Origin: Bacteroidia bacterium | GTDB taxonomy: Bacteria; Bacteroidota; Bacteroidia; Bacteroidales; Prolixibacteraceae | Length of the DNA stretch: 47,539 bases | Assembly: GCA_026391655.1 (NCBI GenBank) | Contig: JAPLDR010000063.1 | Location: 1-47,539, forward strand | Direction: 5' to 3' | Shown here: positions 28,018 through 36,714 of the stretch, one piece after another | Position numbering within the stretch: the stretch's first letter is position 1 | Layout: each line of letters starts with the position of its first letter | Notes under the pieces: model-generated | Told to the model about the DNA's origin: nothing | Database searches by the model: none | The model's input: the letters and a program-made list of their open reading frames with translations, nothing else | Program-made: the position numbers and the translations under genes

Positions 28018-29067
28018 TTATTTTTTTAATTCTGACCGATATAGTTTCAACGCATATCCAACGGCATACATCAACGCATCGGGGCTTGCAATTCCTTTTC
28101 CCGCAATTTCAAATGCGGTACCATGATCGACCGAAGTACGGATAATCGGTAAGCCCAGTGTAATGTTAACACCTCTGACGCTTTTCATTGACCCGCTCTC
28201 TTCGTCCCACTCAAAACCAGCCAATTTGAATGGAATATGTCCCTGATCGTGGTACATCGCCACACAACCATCAAAGCGTCCTCCCCTGGCTAAAGCAAAC
28301 AAGGTGTCGGGAGGAAAGGGGCCTTCTGCGTCAATTCCTTTTGCTTTAGCTGATTTAATAGCAGGAACGATCTCCAGTTCTTCTTCATCCCCAAATAATC
28401 CGCTATCACCCGCATGTGGATTTAAACCGGCCACTCCAATACGAGGTTTATCAAAACCAATCATTTTCAATCCGGCATCCAACAAACAAATGGTTTCGAG
28501 TACCCGTTCCTTTTTTACCAGATCGCAAGCTTTACGTAAAGAAACATGGGTGCTTACATGGATCACCTTGATTTTTTCGTCGGCCAGCAACATGGCATAT
28601 TTAGGTGAATTGGTATAATGGGCATAAATTTCGGTATGCCCCGAAAAATGATGACCGGCGGCATTGATTGCACCTTTGTTAATAGGGTTGGTCACTGTCC
28701 CGTCGACTTCGCCGGCCATCGCCAGTTCAATGGCTTTTATAACCGAGCGAAATGCAATATCACCGGCACTTACGGAAATTTTCCCATATTCAATAGAGTC
28801 CGGATTATCTACTTGTAAGTCAATTATATCTACTGTTCCATAATGGAAAATAGCATCCTTTACATTTGTGATGGAATTGATTTTCAATTTAAAATTAATT
28901 AATTCAATAGCCTTACGCATAATTTGTGTATTACCAGTAAGCAATGGTCTGCACTGCTGATAAAGCTCAGGCATGGCAAATACTTTTGCAGCTATTTCAG
29001 GACCAATTCCTGCCGGATCGCCCATCGTTATGGCCAGTATCGGTAAATAGTTTTGACTATCAATCAT
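28018..29067 (-). CDS. PdxA-family 4-phospho-sugar-acid dehydrogenase (PdxA2-like)
   Basis: The start at 29067 overlaps the aldolase stop as ATGA, a translational-coupling arrangement; an ATG at 29088 is also possible. The roughly 349-residue protein carries the PdxA landmarks TMGDPAGIGPEI, GHTEIYA, GLNPHAGDSGLFG, PPDTLF, MYHDQGHIPFK and VDHGTAFEIAGKG, which include the metal-binding histidines and the phosphosubstrate pocket. PdxA itself makes vitamin B6 from 4-phosphohydroxythreonine. PdxA2 paralogues beside DUF1537 kinases instead oxidise and decarboxylate 4-phospho-threonate or erythronate. Its place in a LacI-linked catabolic operon makes the second role much more likely. Confidence 0.9.
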   Translation of the reverse strand: MIDSQNYLPILAITMGDPAGIGPEIAAKVFAMPELYQQCRPLLTGNTQIMRKAIELINFKLKINSITNVKDAIFHYGTVDIIDLQVDNPDSIEYGKISVSAGDIAFRSVIKAIELAMAGEVDGTVTNPINKGAINAAGHHFSGHTEIYAHYTNSPKYAMLLADEKIKVIHVSTHVSLRKACDLVKKERVLETICLLDAGLKMIGFDKPRIGVAGLNPHAGDSGLFGDEEELEIVPAIKSAKAKGIDAEGPFPPDTLFALARGGRFDGCVAMYHDQGHIPFKLAGFEWDEESGSMKSVRGVNITLGLPIIRTSVDHGTAFEIAGKGIASPDALMYAVGYALKLYRSELKK

Positions 29068-29984
29068 CTGAAATTCAATTTTTCCCATTCATTTTTAACT
29101 TCTGAATAAAAGGTTTCCTCTTCAATTATAGTCATCGGGACCATAGGTGGCAGCACCTCCCCTGAGCAAAGTCCTTTGATTTTCATCATCACTTTCAAAG
29201 CCGGAATCGAATGGCTAAGAATACGTCCTTTTTGGTACAAAGCTGTAATCAGGTCGGTTTTTTCCTGTAGCTTCACCGCACGAAATCCATCACCATTCCG
29301 AACACAATCGATCAATTGCACATACAATTCCGGGCAAATATTTCCCGCACCTGGTACTATTCCGTTTGCCCCTTTGATCAATCCAAATGCTGACATAGCA
29401 GCCCAGCCAATCAAATAATCAAAATCCTGCCGTTCGCCCCAAAGCCGGATGGATTCATCAACCCGATCTGAATTTTGTTCTGAATCCTTCAGACCCGCAA
29501 TACGGGGATGATGGCTCAGCCGGTCAATTACCTGTAACGGAATGGAATGGTGAGTAGTAGCCGGAATATTGTAGATAAACATCGGAAGTGTTACCGAATC
29601 AGCCAACCGTTCGAGATAGCTGAGCATTTGGTTTTCATCCATCGGAAAATACGAAGGAAGTTTGGCGACGAGGTAATCGGCTCCAAGACCGGCATATTTT
29701 CGGGCATCTTTAACCGATTCGGAAAGTGAGTTTCCGGTTAATCCTGCATAGACTTTCGAACTTCCATTCACCTCTTTGACGGCCAATTGTAAAAGTGTAT
29801 ATCGCTGATCCTGTGACATCGAATCGCCCTCGCCAGTTGTTCCAAGAACAAAAACAGAAACTCCTGCTTTTACAAACATAGCACATATACGTGATACCGC
29901 GGCTTCATCAATGGAATGATCCGAATTGAACGGACTTGCCATCGGAACAATAACCTGTGATCCGGTTAGTTTATTTTTCATCAT
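29064..29984 (-). CDS. DapA/N-acetylneuraminate lyase family aldolase
   Basis: 306 residues forming a class I aldolase TIM barrel. GTTGEGDSM is the carboxylate-binding loop, YNIPATTHHSIP carries the catalytic Tyr, and AGLKDSEQNSD the Schiff-base Lys. KGANGIVPGAGNICPEL is also typical. Members condense or cleave pyruvate-containing molecules: dihydrodipicolinate synthase, sialic acid lyase, 2-keto-3-deoxy-sugar-acid aldolases and dehydratases. In this operon a role in splitting or dehydrating a keto-deoxy sugar acid is more likely than lysine synthesis. The start overlaps the dehydrogenase stop by one base (TAATG). Confidence 0.9.
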   Translation of the reverse strand: MMKNKLTGSQVIVPMASPFNSDHSIDEAAVSRICAMFVKAGVSVFVLGTTGEGDSMSQDQRYTLLQLAVKEVNGSSKVYAGLTGNSLSESVKDARKYAGLGADYLVAKLPSYFPMDENQMLSYLERLADSVTLPMFIYNIPATTHHSIPLQVIDRLSHHPRIAGLKDSEQNSDRVDESIRLWGERQDFDYLIGWAAMSAFGLIKGANGIVPGAGNICPELYVQLIDCVRNGDGFRAVKLQEKTDLITALYQKGRILSHSIPALKVMMKIKGLCSGEVLPPMVPMTIIEEETFYSEVKNEWEKLNFR

Positions 29985-31123
29985 TAATATGCTTTTTGAT
30001 AGATGCCAATTGCATCATCTAATAATATTTCACGAATATTGTTTTTCATCAGGCGCTGAATTTTGACTGCTGACCTGGCCATTGCCGGAATTGATTCTTC
30101 CGGGATACCAATTTCCGATAGCTTTAACGGAAGCTTACATTGTTGCAATAGGCTCCGGACAATGGCGACTCCTTCTCGTGCTGTTTCTTCATCCGAGGCT
30201 TTTAGTTCTGCTCCAAGGGCCAATGCAACCTGCTTATAGCGTTTAATATCAGACGGTAAGTTATATTCCATGACATACGGCAATAAAAGGGCATTTGCCA
30301 ATCCGTGGGCAATCTTAAACCCGCTTCCCAAAGGATACGACAACGCGTGAACTGCGGCTGTGTTAACCGGCCCGAGGCACATTCCACCATACAAACTTCC
30401 CAACGAAAGATCCGTTCTGGCTTGCAAATCATTCGCACAAGCTTTCACCAGACTTCTTCCAATCAGTCGAATACCTTCCAGAGCATACAAGTCGATCATC
30501 GGATGAGCAAACTTGTTCGTGAATGCTTCCAGACAATGGGTCAGCGCATCCATACCAGTTGAAGCCATAATTTCAGACAGCATTCCATCCGTTAGTAATG
30601 GGTCGATATATGCGGCATCGGGAACCAGAAAAGGACTGATAATCCCTTTTTTCATTCCGTCGCTTTCGTCCAGTAAAATAGCATTGGGCGAAACCTCACT
30701 ACCTGTACCGGAAGTTGTCGGAATACAAGCCATGTACAAATCTCTCTTTTTAAGCAGCCCAATTCCAACCACTTCGTCTATCTTCTGTGTATTATTAATC
30801 ATTGCTGCCAATAACTTGGCAACATCCAAAACACTTCCGCCACCAATTCCAATCACCCCATCAGGTTGAAACGCCTTTGCTTCTTCCAGATAATGATGGT
30901 AATGGCTAAACCCTGGCTCTGTATTCAATCCGGCATTTATATGGTAAGCGATCCCGCTATCAGCCAACAAATTAAATTTTTGATCTATCTGATTTTTTAG
31001 AAAAGGAACTACAAGCACAAACAAACGCTTCAGACCTGATACTCGTATATCCCGAATAAACTGATCAAAGCTCCCTGTCCCAAATACAATTTTTGATGGT
31101 TGATGAATGGTGATATATTCCAT
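29984..31123 (-). CDS. Iron-containing (group III) alcohol dehydrogenase
   Basis: 379 residues with the family pattern: an NAD(P)-binding GIGGGSVLDVAK, then PTTSGTGSEVSPNAIL, and the metal-ligand region GMDALTHCLEAF followed by HALSYPLGSGFKIAHGLANALLLP. These enzymes interconvert aldehydes and alcohols, for example lactaldehyde and propanediol or glycerol-type substrates. As first gene of the catabolic operon it probably handles a sugar-derived aldehyde or hydroxy-acid. A LacI-type palindrome abuts its start codon. It was probably co-opted with the aldolase gene that overlaps it. Confidence 0.92.
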   Translation of the reverse strand: MEYITIHQPSKIVFGTGSFDQFIRDIRVSGLKRLFVLVVPFLKNQIDQKFNLLADSGIAYHINAGLNTEPGFSHYHHYLEEAKAFQPDGVIGIGGGSVLDVAKLLAAMINNTQKIDEVVGIGLLKKRDLYMACIPTTSGTGSEVSPNAILLDESDGMKKGIISPFLVPDAAYIDPLLTDGMLSEIMASTGMDALTHCLEAFTNKFAHPMIDLYALEGIRLIGRSLVKACANDLQARTDLSLGSLYGGMCLGPVNTAAVHALSYPLGSGFKIAHGLANALLLPYVMEYNLPSDIKRYKQVALALGAELKASDEETAREGVAIVRSLLQQCKLPLKLSEIGIPEESIPAMARSAVKIQRLMKNNIREILLDDAIGIYQKAY

Positions 31124-31124
31124 T

Positions 31125-31138
31125 TGTAATCGTTTACA
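31125..31138. promoter_or_regulatory. LacI-type operator at the dehydrogenase start
   Basis: TGTAATCGTTTACA is a palindrome with one mismatched pair and a central CG, one base upstream of the ATG at 31123. A repressor here would block both transcription entry and ribosome access. The upstream neighbour is the lacI gene, in the same direction. Confidence 0.75.
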
Positions 31139-31207
31139 TTTTTTTACATAATTAACCCCTCAAATTTCTCTGTACGAGATAAAGAAGGATACCTTATTTA
31201 TTGAGTG

Positions 31208-32200
31208 TCAACATGAACTTCGAATCATGAGTTCAGCGTTCAAAGTCATTTGTATACAAGGCCGTTGCGGGTCGCTGATACGCTGAATAAGCAGCTCTCC
31301 GGCGCGTTTACCGATTTCATAGGCAGGTTGCCGGACAGCTGTCAAAGGTGGATTTAAAGAACTCGACCAAAACATATCGTCAAACCCAACAATGGCGACA
31401 TCCTTCGGAATCTGTTTTTTCCGTTTATGTATTGTTTCCAAAGCTCCTAAGGTAATCAGGTTGTTACAGGTAAATATAGCATCAGGAGGATTCGGCAGAT
31501 CAAGCAATTCTGCACACAACGTTACACCACTGTCATAGGATGAATTGCCATATTTCACCAATTCAGGCAAGAACAACTGATCTTTCTCCAATGCTCTGCG
31601 ATACCCTTTTTCGCGCATCCTGCTCGAAGGAATTGAAGGCAAACCCGAAATAAATGCAATACGTTTGTACCCCGATTTTACCAGATGACTGACAGCGGCA
31701 AAAGCACCTTCTTCGTTGTTAACCCACACAATATCAACATCAATTCCGATAAGCCCGCGGTCGACACAAACTACAGGCAAACCATTTTTGATGATACTTT
31801 TCAAACGCTGATCGTTTTCACTTACCGGGGCAGCAATCAGACCGTCAATTGATTCCGATTGAAGAATATCCAGGTACATGATCTCTTTTTTCTCGTCCTG
31901 TCCATAATTGCACATGATGATGGCGTAGTTGTTTTTGTAGGCAATATCTTCAATTCCTCTCAATACATCTACATAAAACGGGTTTTGAATATCGGGGATC
32001 AAAACACCCAACAGATTACTTGACACACTTTTGGACCGTAACCTCTTGGCAACCCTACTTGGTTGATATTTAAGATCTTTAATGGCCTTAAGAATTTTAA
32101 TGCGAGTCGTTTCGTTTACACTATCGCTGTTATTCAGTACCCTGGAAACTGTTGCAATTGAGACTCCGGCGCGTTTTGCAACCTCATTCATACTTGCCAT
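31208..32200 (-). CDS. LacI-family transcriptional regulator
   Basis: 330 residues. The N-terminus MNEVAKRAGVSIATVSRVLNNSDSVNETTR is the helix-turn-helix, followed by the hinge helix SRVAKRLRSKS that bends operators at a central CG. The remainder is a periplasmic-binding-protein-like sensor (LLGVLIPDIQNPFYVDVLRGIED, SVDGLIAAP-type loops, GYKRIAFISG, PKDVAIVGFDD). It should repress the adjacent operon, the PUL and the divergent glycosidase until a pectin-derived effector binds. The four palindromes in the window are its likely targets; an ACGT-centred degenerate copy near 32231-32245 might allow autoregulation. Confidence 0.93.
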   Translation of the reverse strand: MASMNEVAKRAGVSIATVSRVLNNSDSVNETTRIKILKAIKDLKYQPSRVAKRLRSKSVSSNLLGVLIPDIQNPFYVDVLRGIEDIAYKNNYAIIMCNYGQDEKKEIMYLDILQSESIDGLIAAPVSENDQRLKSIIKNGLPVVCVDRGLIGIDVDIVWVNNEEGAFAAVSHLVKSGYKRIAFISGLPSIPSSRMREKGYRRALEKDQLFLPELVKYGNSSYDSGVTLCAELLDLPNPPDAIFTCNNLITLGALETIHKRKKQIPKDVAIVGFDDMFWSSSLNPPLTAVRQPAYEIGKRAGELLIQRISDPQRPCIQMTLNAELMIRSSC

Positions 32201-32266
32201 ATCTTCTGTGATTTTCTATGCCATTAAAAATTCAAACGTAACAAAAATAGGTATTAGTGCGACAAA

Positions 32267-32280
32267 TGTAAACGTTTTCA
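32267..32280. promoter_or_regulatory. LacI-type operator before the divergent glycosidase
   Basis: TGTAAACGTTTTCA, a palindrome with a single mismatched pair and central CG, lies 94 bp ahead of the start at 32374 in the lacI-glycosidase divergent spacer. It may serve both genes. Confidence 0.72.
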
Positions 32281-32373
32281 TTGAGAAATGGAAAAATTAT
32301 TTTATTATTGTTTTCTGAAACTTTCGTAACGGAAGAACAACGACATTTTGCATTCATTTTATACCGACAAACA

Positions 32374-35300
32374 ATGAATCAACAAAACCCCCAAAGGATG
32401 AGCCTGATTCCTACAAAAGCATCAAAAATATATGCTTCTGCTCTAATCATTGCGGGCTGCTGCTTTCTGTTTCTCTTTGCAAACAAGCAGATTGCAGCCC
32501 AGACGGTCAAAGGCCAATATGAGACTGGCCTTGATTTCCGAAAGTTTTTGAATCCTCCGGCTGAGTTTCGATCGTTCCCATTCTATTCGATTAACGATTC
32601 AATGGATGTTAATGAAATTAGTTCACAGGTACGCGAATTTAAGAACGCAGGTTTTGGTGGTTTTTACATGCACAGCCGCGATGGACTTTTAACTGAGTTT
32701 CTGGGTCATGAATGGTGGACAATCATGGATGCTGCTGTAAAAGCAGCGCAGGAATCCGGGATTCAAATCATGTTTTACGACGAAGATAAATGGCCCAGCG
32801 GATATGCCGGAGGAATCATTCCCCGGATGGGTGAAGACTTCCGCGCAAAATCACTTGTCCGGCTTAAGAAAGAAACACCATTGCCCGCCGGTTCCATCGT
32901 TCTGAAAGAAGACGCACAATACAAATACATTCAGCATACGGCACAGATGGGAAATCCAATTTTCAACGGAACCTGTTGGGTTGATTTGTTTAACCCGGAA
33001 ACCGTCAGACAGTTTCTGCTAGTAGCTTATCGGCCATATATTGAAAAGTATTCTGCCAGAATTAAGAATTATCACTTTGCCATTTTTGCTGACGAACCGC
33101 ATATTCATGCCAGGTACTTCGATAAAGCCACGCCAAATGAAGGAATTCTTTCCTATTCACCCTGGGTAGCTAAAAAATTCAGGCAAAAGGCTGGTTATGA
33201 TCTACTCGACAACGTTAATCTGCTGTTTGAAGAAAAAGAAAACTGGCGCGAAGTAAGACTACAATACTACCGTGCTGTGGCTGAGCAATTTGATGAAAGT
33301 TTCACGAAACAGATTGCCGCTTATTGCGAAAAGAACGGGGTTAAATTCACGGGTCACTATCTGGGCGAAGACGGCCTGGAAAAAGTGCGTGACCGCATCG
33401 GTAATTCGATGTTACACTACCGATCGATGCAGCAACCGGGTATCGACCTTCTTGGACTGTCGATTGCCGATCGTTTGCTCACCGCGAGAAGTCTGAGCAG
33501 CGTGGCCAACCAATATGCTATTCCGCGACGGCTTACCGAACTGTTTGGTATCAGCGGTCAGAATATGAATTTTGAAGACCGCAAATGGATAGCCGGATGG
33601 CACAGTATACTGGGAATCAACCATTTTTGTCCGCACCTGACACTCTACAGTATGAAAGGTTTGCGCAAACGCGATTACCCGCCCACTTTTTCGTATCAGC
33701 AACCCTACTGGCCTTACAATAAAAAGATTGAGGATTATATGGGACGGATTTCATATGCTGCAACTATTGGTGAATACAAACCACAAATTTTGGTCCTGAA
33801 TCCGCTGGAAAGTGAATATGCCAAAGGGAATGCTGACGGCGAATTTACCGCCGGCGTACAAAATGTGATGGAAGTTTTGCAGGCAAATCATTACGACTAT
33901 GATTTAGGTGACGAGCAAATCATGGCAGATACCGCATCTATTTCGACCAACAAACTGGTGATCGGCAATATGGCTTATGGACAGGTTATTTTACCCGATA
34001 TGATTTCTATTCGCGAATCAACGCTCAATTTGCTGCTTCAGTTGCACAAAAATGGTGGACTGATCTTTAGCACAGGTCGTTTCCCCGGAACCGTTGATGG
34101 CAAAACCGGGAATAGAAAACTTGAAGATTTAAAAAATGCAGCCATTTTGATGGATCAACCGAAGATCGCTGAAATCATCAAAAGTAAAATCGTACCTCAT
34201 GTTATTCTTTCAGGAAAAGATGCAGCAACTGTCTGGACACAGTCACGCGGCATTCCAAATGGGGGAATGATCCTCTTTTATAATACTTCTCACACCAATC
34301 GGGCCAGTTTCACCTTAAGACACGACTTCTCCGGGAAGAAAACAGTACTTTGGAATCCTTCCTCGGGAAAATGTTATTCACTGAAAACTAATCAGTCAGG
34401 AAAATATGAGTTGGAACTTGCGGCTTCCGAAATGATGTGGATCACCACGGGAGAACTAAGCCAGACAGCCCAAATTTCAGGCGAATACGAAATAAGCAAG
34501 CCTGAAAAAACAATATTAACCCTGAAAAACGAATGGCAGGGAAAACGACTGGCACCCAATGCTATCACACTTGATTATGCTGCGTATTCCACCGATAATG
34601 GGAAGACATTCAGCGAATCCGAACCCGTGATCGGGATTTTCAACCGCCTTTCCGATCAACAATTTACAGGCAATCTGCAACTCCGGTTTCAGGCTCAGAT
34701 CGATGAAATTCCGAAGAAATGCAAACTGGTTTTGGAACAACCCAATATGTACAAATCGATACAAATCAACGGAAAAGAGTATTCATTCCGGAGCGATGGA
34801 TTTTACGTCGAACATCAGTTTAAGACTTCAGAAATAGCCAATCTGCTGCAAAAAGGCACCAATACCATTCAGCTTGAACTTGATTTTAAACCGTCAATCG
34901 ACAATAGTAGCGTAGCCAAAGAACGCTACGGAACAGAAATCGAAAGTATCTACCTGACAGGCGATTTTGCAGTAACTGCGCATCAGGTTACCGATTCAAA
35001 TAACAGTCAGCGCAATTTGGCCGGAACCTTTCAGATCAGGCCGGTTCACCAGGTTCAATCGTTTTCAATTTCTGCTGAGAGAAATCAGTTTTCAGGAGAT
35101 GTTAGTATGGATGGTTACCCGTTTTATGCCGGGGCATTTGAACTGAAACAGTCATTTAGTATTCCTGAAATAAACCAAAACAACAAGTACATTTTGGAAC
35201 TACCTAACTGCGAAGCCATTGTTTCGGTGATTGAACTTAACGGAATAGTTTTAGATACGCTTTGCTGGTCACCTTACAAAACTGATATTTCAAAAGCACT

Positions 35301-35565
35301 GAAAGCCGGAAAAAATGAATTAAAAATTACCATGATCAATTCACTGAGGAATTTACTTGGGCCACACCATAACAAACAGGGTGAACTGATTAAAGCAGGA
35401 CCCAACAATTTCACCGGAGTAGGCGGATTTCCGGATGGACGGGGCGATGCCAAATGGTACGACCTTCGAAAAACCAGTCAGGAGTTGAAAACCTGGACCG
35501 ACACCTACAACTTAATTCCGTTTGGTTTGCTTGAATCGGTGAATATCAGTGAGAGCCAGAAATAA
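32374..35565 (+). CDS. Large secreted TIM-barrel glycosidase, distantly GH106-like
   Basis: The frame opens at 32281, but the ATG at 32374 is preferred: it gives a basic N-terminus and a hydrophobic export signal ending KQIAAQ; the earlier start adds unrelated residues overlapping the operator. About 1063 residues. A TIM barrel begins with EFRSFPFYSINDSMDVNEI, then GFGGFYMHSRDGLLTEFL, FYDEDKWPSGYAGGI and a central FAIFADEPHIHA, motifs seen in rhamnosidase-like families. The C-terminal third contains GH2-type sugar-binding beta-sandwiches (KCKLVLEQPNMYKSIQING, FSIPEINQNNKYILELPNCE). Activity is probably an exo-glycosidase on a rhamnose-rich pectin region. The IAGCC segment could be a lipobox, but the long hydrophobic run after it favours ordinary signal cleavage. 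Confidence 0.8.
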   Translation: MNQQNPQRMSLIPTKASKIYASALIIAGCCFLFLFANKQIAAQTVKGQYETGLDFRKFLNPPAEFRSFPFYSINDSMDVNEISSQVREFKNAGFGGFYMHSRDGLLTEFLGHEWWTIMDAAVKAAQESGIQIMFYDEDKWPSGYAGGIIPRMGEDFRAKSLVRLKKETPLPAGSIVLKEDAQYKYIQHTAQMGNPIFNGTCWVDLFNPETVRQFLLVAYRPYIEKYSARIKNYHFAIFADEPHIHARYFDKATPNEGILSYSPWVAKKFRQKAGYDLLDNVNLLFEEKENWREVRLQYYRAVAEQFDESFTKQIAAYCEKNGVKFTGHYLGEDGLEKVRDRIGNSMLHYRSMQQPGIDLLGLSIADRLLTARSLSSVANQYAIPRRLTELFGISGQNMNFEDRKWIAGWHSILGINHFCPHLTLYSMKGLRKRDYPPTFSYQQPYWPYNKKIEDYMGRISYAATIGEYKPQILVLNPLESEYAKGNADGEFTAGVQNVMEVLQANHYDYDLGDEQIMADTASISTNKLVIGNMAYGQVILPDMISIRESTLNLLLQLHKNGGLIFSTGRFPGTVDGKTGNRKLEDLKNAAILMDQPKIAEIIKSKIVPHVILSGKDAATVWTQSRGIPNGGMILFYNTSHTNRASFTLRHDFSGKKTVLWNPSSGKCYSLKTNQSGKYELELAASEMMWITTGELSQTAQISGEYEISKPEKTILTLKNEWQGKRLAPNAITLDYAAYSTDNGKTFSESEPVIGIFNRLSDQQFTGNLQLRFQAQIDEIPKKCKLVLEQPNMYKSIQINGKEYSFRSDGFYVEHQFKTSEIANLLQKGTNTIQLELDFKPSIDNSSVAKERYGTEIESIYLTGDFAVTAHQVTDSNNSQRNLAGTFQIRPVHQVQSFSISAERNQFSGDVSMDGYPFYAGAFELKQSFSIPEINQNNKYILELPNCEAIVSVIELNGIVLDTLCWSPYKTDISKALKAGKNELKITMINSLRNLLGPHHNKQGELIKAGPNNFTGVGGFPDGRGDAKWYDLRKTSQELKTWTDTYNLIPFGLLESVNISESQK

Positions 35566-35582
35566 TTGGGCTAAAGTCCTGA

Positions 35583-35650
35583 ATGTAACAGCAAAACTTT
35601 CTGTCAACGAAGCACAAAAACCCTACTGGAAGCTTGCTGTTATGCACTGG
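35583..35650. repeat. Accessory-island repeat E1 (attC-like)
   Basis: Contains TCAACGAAGCRC, a run ending AAACCC, then GCTTGCTGTTATGCACTG. The same ordered words occur in E2 at 36652-36700 and partly in E3. It lies just after the glycosidase gene and before (in minus-strand sense, after) the first toxin-antitoxin module. The inverted partner at the other side is not clear here. Confidence 0.55.
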
Positions 35651-35761
35651 GCTTGGTTGAGCTTTCCAGTTTCGGCTAACTCAGCCAATCCGCATAAACA
35701 ACAAAACCGTTGACAAATACATAGAAAAATTAGCTTGGTGCCAGGGATGTAGTGCAACCGA

Positions 35762-35796
35762 GACTTCATGCTGGGTCTTACAGACCACATGAAGTC
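35762..35796. repeat. Strong two-part hairpin
   Basis: GACTTCATG (35762-35770) pairs with CATGAAGTC (35788-35796), and inside it GGTCT (35774-35778) pairs with AGACC (35782-35786). No T tract follows on either strand. It may end transcription of the glycosidase weakly or be part of the repeat element beside it. Confidence 0.6.
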
Positions 35797-35835
35797 CTAT
35801 TTATTACAGGCAGTTTTTCTACTGTCTTGAGGTTG

Positions 35836-36138
35836 TTAGAGTTTAATTGAAAATTCTAAGTGTCCACCCAGACCAAGTTCAACAATTTTTTGCAGTGTCG
35901 AAATACGAACTTCTTTAATGTTGTTCTCAATTTTCGAGATATAGCCTTTGTTCGTTCCGCATTTGTCGGCAAGTTCTTCTTGAGTCAGGCCTTTTTCAAG
36001 TCTGGCTTGTTGCAGAAGAAAGCCAAGTTTGAAAGCTTTATAGCCTTTCTCTAACTTGTCTCGTTCAATAGTTCCTTCCTTTCCGTATTGTTCTTCAACA
36101 AACTGGTCGAGAGATTTTAAATTACTGTTCTGTTTCAT
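35836..36138 (-). CDS. higA: HigA-type antitoxin (Xre HTH), module 1
   Basis: 100 residues. The central part is a helix-turn-helix of the Xre/Cro type (KGLTQEELADKCGTNKGYISKIENN), and the N-terminal arm EEQYGKEGTIERDKLEKGYKAFKLG is the usual antitoxin extension. The gene starts 17 bp inside the toxin gene before it, as in module 2. It should neutralise the HigB-type toxin and repress its own promoter. Confidence 0.88.
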   Translation of the reverse strand: MKQNSNLKSLDQFVEEQYGKEGTIERDKLEKGYKAFKLGFLLQQARLEKGLTQEELADKCGTNKGYISKIENNIKEVRISTLQKIVELGLGGHLEFSIKL

Positions 36139-36466
36139 ATTCTCTTTTTATTTTTAATGCTTTTTCAATTTCAGCTCTTGGTGTCTTTTGGGTTTTCTTA
36201 TGAAAACCGTTTGCTAAAACAATTAGTTTCCCTTCATCAAAAAAGCAAAATATCCGAAAAATGTCACTTCCAAGTTGAACCCTTATTTCATAAAGTCCAT
36301 CCGTGCTTTCCAAGTGTTTCAAATAATCTTCTGGCACTTGTTGTATTGTTTCAATGAGTCTAAAAGTCCAAATGATTTTGGCCTTTACTTTCTGCTTTTG
36401 CTGGTTGTAAAAGTCAGTAAAATAGTCCTTATACAAAAACACTGTTCTTATCTTCTCATTGCTCAT
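36122..36466 (-). CDS. higB: HigB-type toxin (RelE/Gp49 fold), module 1
   Basis: The ATG at 36466 is preferred; the frame extended to 36475 would start at TTG. About 114 residues. The segment IWTFRLIETIQQVPEDYLKHLESTDGLYEIRVQ and FRIFCFFDEGKLIVLANGFHKKTQKTP match the HigB/Gp49 ribosome-dependent mRNA interferase family. The toxin-first order is typical of HigBA. It overlaps the antitoxin by 17 bp, so translation is coupled. Confidence 0.88.
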   Translation of the reverse strand: MSNEKIRTVFLYKDYFTDFYNQQKQKVKAKIIWTFRLIETIQQVPEDYLKHLESTDGLYEIRVQLGSDIFRIFCFFDEGKLIVLANGFHKKTQKTPRAEIEKALKIKREYETEQ

Positions 36467-36566
36467 AGGATGCAAAGATAGTTAATGTTGTCCGAATGTG
36501 CAACTTTAATTTTTATTTCCAGACGAAATATTGGGAATTGTCTGTCGGTTGTCTATTTCCTAAAAT

Positions 36567-36700
36567 CGCATATAACGTTCCGCAGCTACATGGCGGGAGT
36601 TAACCGATGAACTGCCTACAAAAAGATGTTTTTCAATTAACTACTTTCCTTCAACGAAGCGCCGAAACCCGGCTTGCAGGTATTTTGCTGTTATGGTGCG
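36567..36700. repeat. Accessory-island repeat E2 (attC-like)
   Basis: 134 bp with imperfect inverted ends: CGCATATAACG at 36567-36577 and CTGTTATGGTGCG at 36688-36700. The internal word TCAACGAAGC at 36651-36660 and AAACCC are shared with E1. It lies directly after the antitoxin of module 2 in minus-strand sense. Confidence 0.6.
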
Positions 36701-36714
36701 TAATTCATTCAACA

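Noticed and set aside
29064-29984. Calling the aldolase dapA for lysine synthesis
   Set aside because: It overlaps catabolic genes under LacI control, so a biosynthetic role is unlikely.
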